Source of the DNA: CAVSUR01 sp963846005
GTDB lineage: Bacteria > Actinomycetota > Actinomycetes > Streptosporangiales > Streptosporangiaceae
DNA length: 64,000 nt
Assembly: GCA_963846005.1 (NCBI GenBank)
Contig: CAWJUH010000005.1
Location: 1 to 64,000 of the forward strand
Reading direction: 5' to 3'
A model generated the notes under the pieces. It saw only the letters and a program-made list of their open reading frames with translations, did not search any database and was not told the DNA's origin. Made by a program: the position numbers and the translations under genes. Below, piece after piece: positions 63,054 to 64,000 of this stretch (its first letter is position 1; each line of letters opens with the position of its first letter).

Positions 63054-64000
63054 CCGCAGCCCGGCCGCTGCGGCGGGTGGTCGTGACCGGCGGGGCCGGG
63101 TTCCTGGGCACGCACGTGTGCGGGGCGCTGGCCGCCGCCGGGGCGGAGGTGGTGTGCGTCGACAACTTCGCGACCGGGTCGCGGGAGCATCTGGCGCAGG
63201 CGGCCGCGGCCGCCGGGGGCGGGTCGGTCACGCTGGCCGAGCAGGACGTGTCCGAGGGGCTGGACGTGCCGGGCGAGATCGACGCAGTGCTGCACCTGGC
63301 CTCGGCCGCGTCGCCGCCGGATTACCTGCGGCTGGGGGTGGAGACGCTGCGGGCCGGGGCGGACGGCACCCGGCATGCGCTGGAGCTGGCCCGGGCCCGG
63401 GGGGCGCGGTTCGTGCTGGCCTCGACCAGCGAAGTCTACGGTGACCCGCTGGTGCACCCGCAGCCGGAGGATTACTGGGGCAACGTCAACCCGGTCGGCC
63501 CGCGCAGCGTGTATGACGAGGCCAAGCGGTACGCCGAGGCGCTGACCACCGCCTACCGGGGCCGGTATGGAGTGGACACCGGGATCGTGCGGATCTTCAA
63601 CAGTTACGGGCCGCGGATGCGCGCCGGTGACGGCCGGGCGGTGCCGGCGTTCGTCACCGCGGCGCTGGCCGGCCTGCCGCTGCCGGTGGCCGGGGACGGC
63701 CGGCAGACCCGGTCGCTGTGCTACGTGTCCGACACCGTGACCGGGATCATGGCCATGGCGGCCGGCAATGTCCCCGGGCCAGTCAACATCGGCAATCCCG
63801 AGGAGATGACAGTCCTGGACCTGGCCCAGCTGGTCATCCGGCTGACCGGCACGGCCAGCGGCATCGAGTTCATTCCCCGCCCGGCCGACGACCCGGCCCG
63901 CCGCTGCCCCGACATCACCCTGGCCCGCGAAAAGCTCGGCTGGCAGCCCGCCATCCCCGCAGACGAAGGCCTGCGCCGCACCATCGCCTGGTTCGCCGCC
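63050..64000 (+). CDS. UDP-glucuronate decarboxylase-like SDR (partial, runs off the window)
   Basis: 317 codons are visible without a stop. The N-terminus has VVVTGGAGFLGTHVCGAL and VCVDNFATGS, then HLASAASPPDYLRLGVETLR. The active site is VLASTSEVYGDPLVHPQPED with YDEAKRYAEALTTAYRGRYG (Tyr155, Lys159), then RIFNSYGPRMRAGDGRAV, RSLCYVSDTVTGI and PVNIGNPEEMTVLDL. These motifs are those of UDP-xylose synthase, which turns UDP-glucuronate into UDP-xylose; the dehydrogenase at 50845 would supply the substrate. It overlaps the hldE stop (ATGA). The C-terminus is probably only a few residues beyond the edge. Confidence 0.88.
   Translation, partial: MTAARPLRRVVVTGGAGFLGTHVCGALAAAGAEVVCVDNFATGSREHLAQAAAAAGGGSVTLAEQDVSEGLDVPGEIDAVLHLASAASPPDYLRLGVETLRAGADGTRHALELARARGARFVLASTSEVYGDPLVHPQPEDYWGNVNPVGPRSVYDEAKRYAEALTTAYRGRYGVDTGIVRIFNSYGPRMRAGDGRAVPAFVTAALAGLPLPVAGDGRQTRSLCYVSDTVTGIMAMAAGNVPGPVNIGNPEEMTVLDLAQLVIRLTGTASGIEFIPRPADDPARRCPDITLAREKLGWQPAIPADEGLRRTIAWFAA

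Noticed and set aside
63050..64000. Interpretation of the last gene as HldD (ADP-heptose epimerase)
   Set aside because: The SPPDYL, STSEVYGDP and YDEAKR motifs fit UDP-glucuronate decarboxylase better than HldD.

Overview
The window is 64 kb of very GC-rich DNA from an actinomycete. Supporting signs are GTG and TTG starts, dense ATGA/GTGA gene overlaps, DUF3145 and DUF3052 proteins, a homodimeric-type pyruvate dehydrogenase E1 (AceE), a PucR-type FasR regulator and a fabD-fabH-acpP-fabF-accD cluster. The exact genus cannot be read from this; the Streptosporangiales or a related order is a guess.

Layout. 1-9.5 kb is a decayed region. It holds frameshifted XRE and NUDIX genes, a dead IS481-type element with readable ends, a fragment of a dihydrofolate-reductase-like gene, an intact CRP/patatin protein, and an IS630-type element whose terminal repeats also enclose an apparently intact protein-tyrosine phosphatase gene. 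9.5-14.9 kb has a giant zinc-ribbon/adenylate-cyclase/ATPase/TPR regulator and the remains of a conjugation-type pair (replication-relaxation protein plus truncated ATPase). 15-28.4 kb is conserved core: DUF3145, an ECF sigma factor, accD, fabF, acpP, fabH, fabD, fasR, aceE, DUF3052, an AhpE-like peroxiredoxin and a zinc-ribbon protein. 28.4-49.1 kb is a mixed accessory stretch: secreted protease, two FtsX-type permease systems, tRNA-Val, a kinase-like phosphotransferase, two methyltransferases, stress-type small proteins, MerR/TetR/PadR regulators next to their likely targets, an acyl-CoA synthetase, an isoprenylcysteine-methyltransferase-like protein, an MFS transporter and a DinB gene.

49.8-64 kb is the most striking part. 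It is a glycan locus in three transcription units, with nearly every internal junction overlapping by four bases. It encodes GmhA, a GmhB domain fused to a glycosyltransferase, and bifunctional HldE, which together suffice to make ADP-D-glycero-beta-D-manno-heptose from sedoheptulose 7-phosphate. It also has two GT9 (heptosyltransferase-family) enzymes, two GT4 and two stand-alone GT2 enzymes, a NodU/CmcH-type carbamoyltransferase, a UDP-glucose dehydrogenase and a UDP-glucuronate decarboxylase that runs off the right edge. The likely product is a surface or secreted heptose- and uronate/xylose-containing, carbamoylated glycan in a Gram-positive organism without LPS.

Caution on quality: several conserved genes (fabD, fabF, a DinB gene, a MerR-like gene) carry one-base frameshifts, often compensated downstream. 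In an essential gene such as fabD these look more like consensus errors in GC-rich DNA than real decay, so frameshifts elsewhere should also be confirmed against raw reads.
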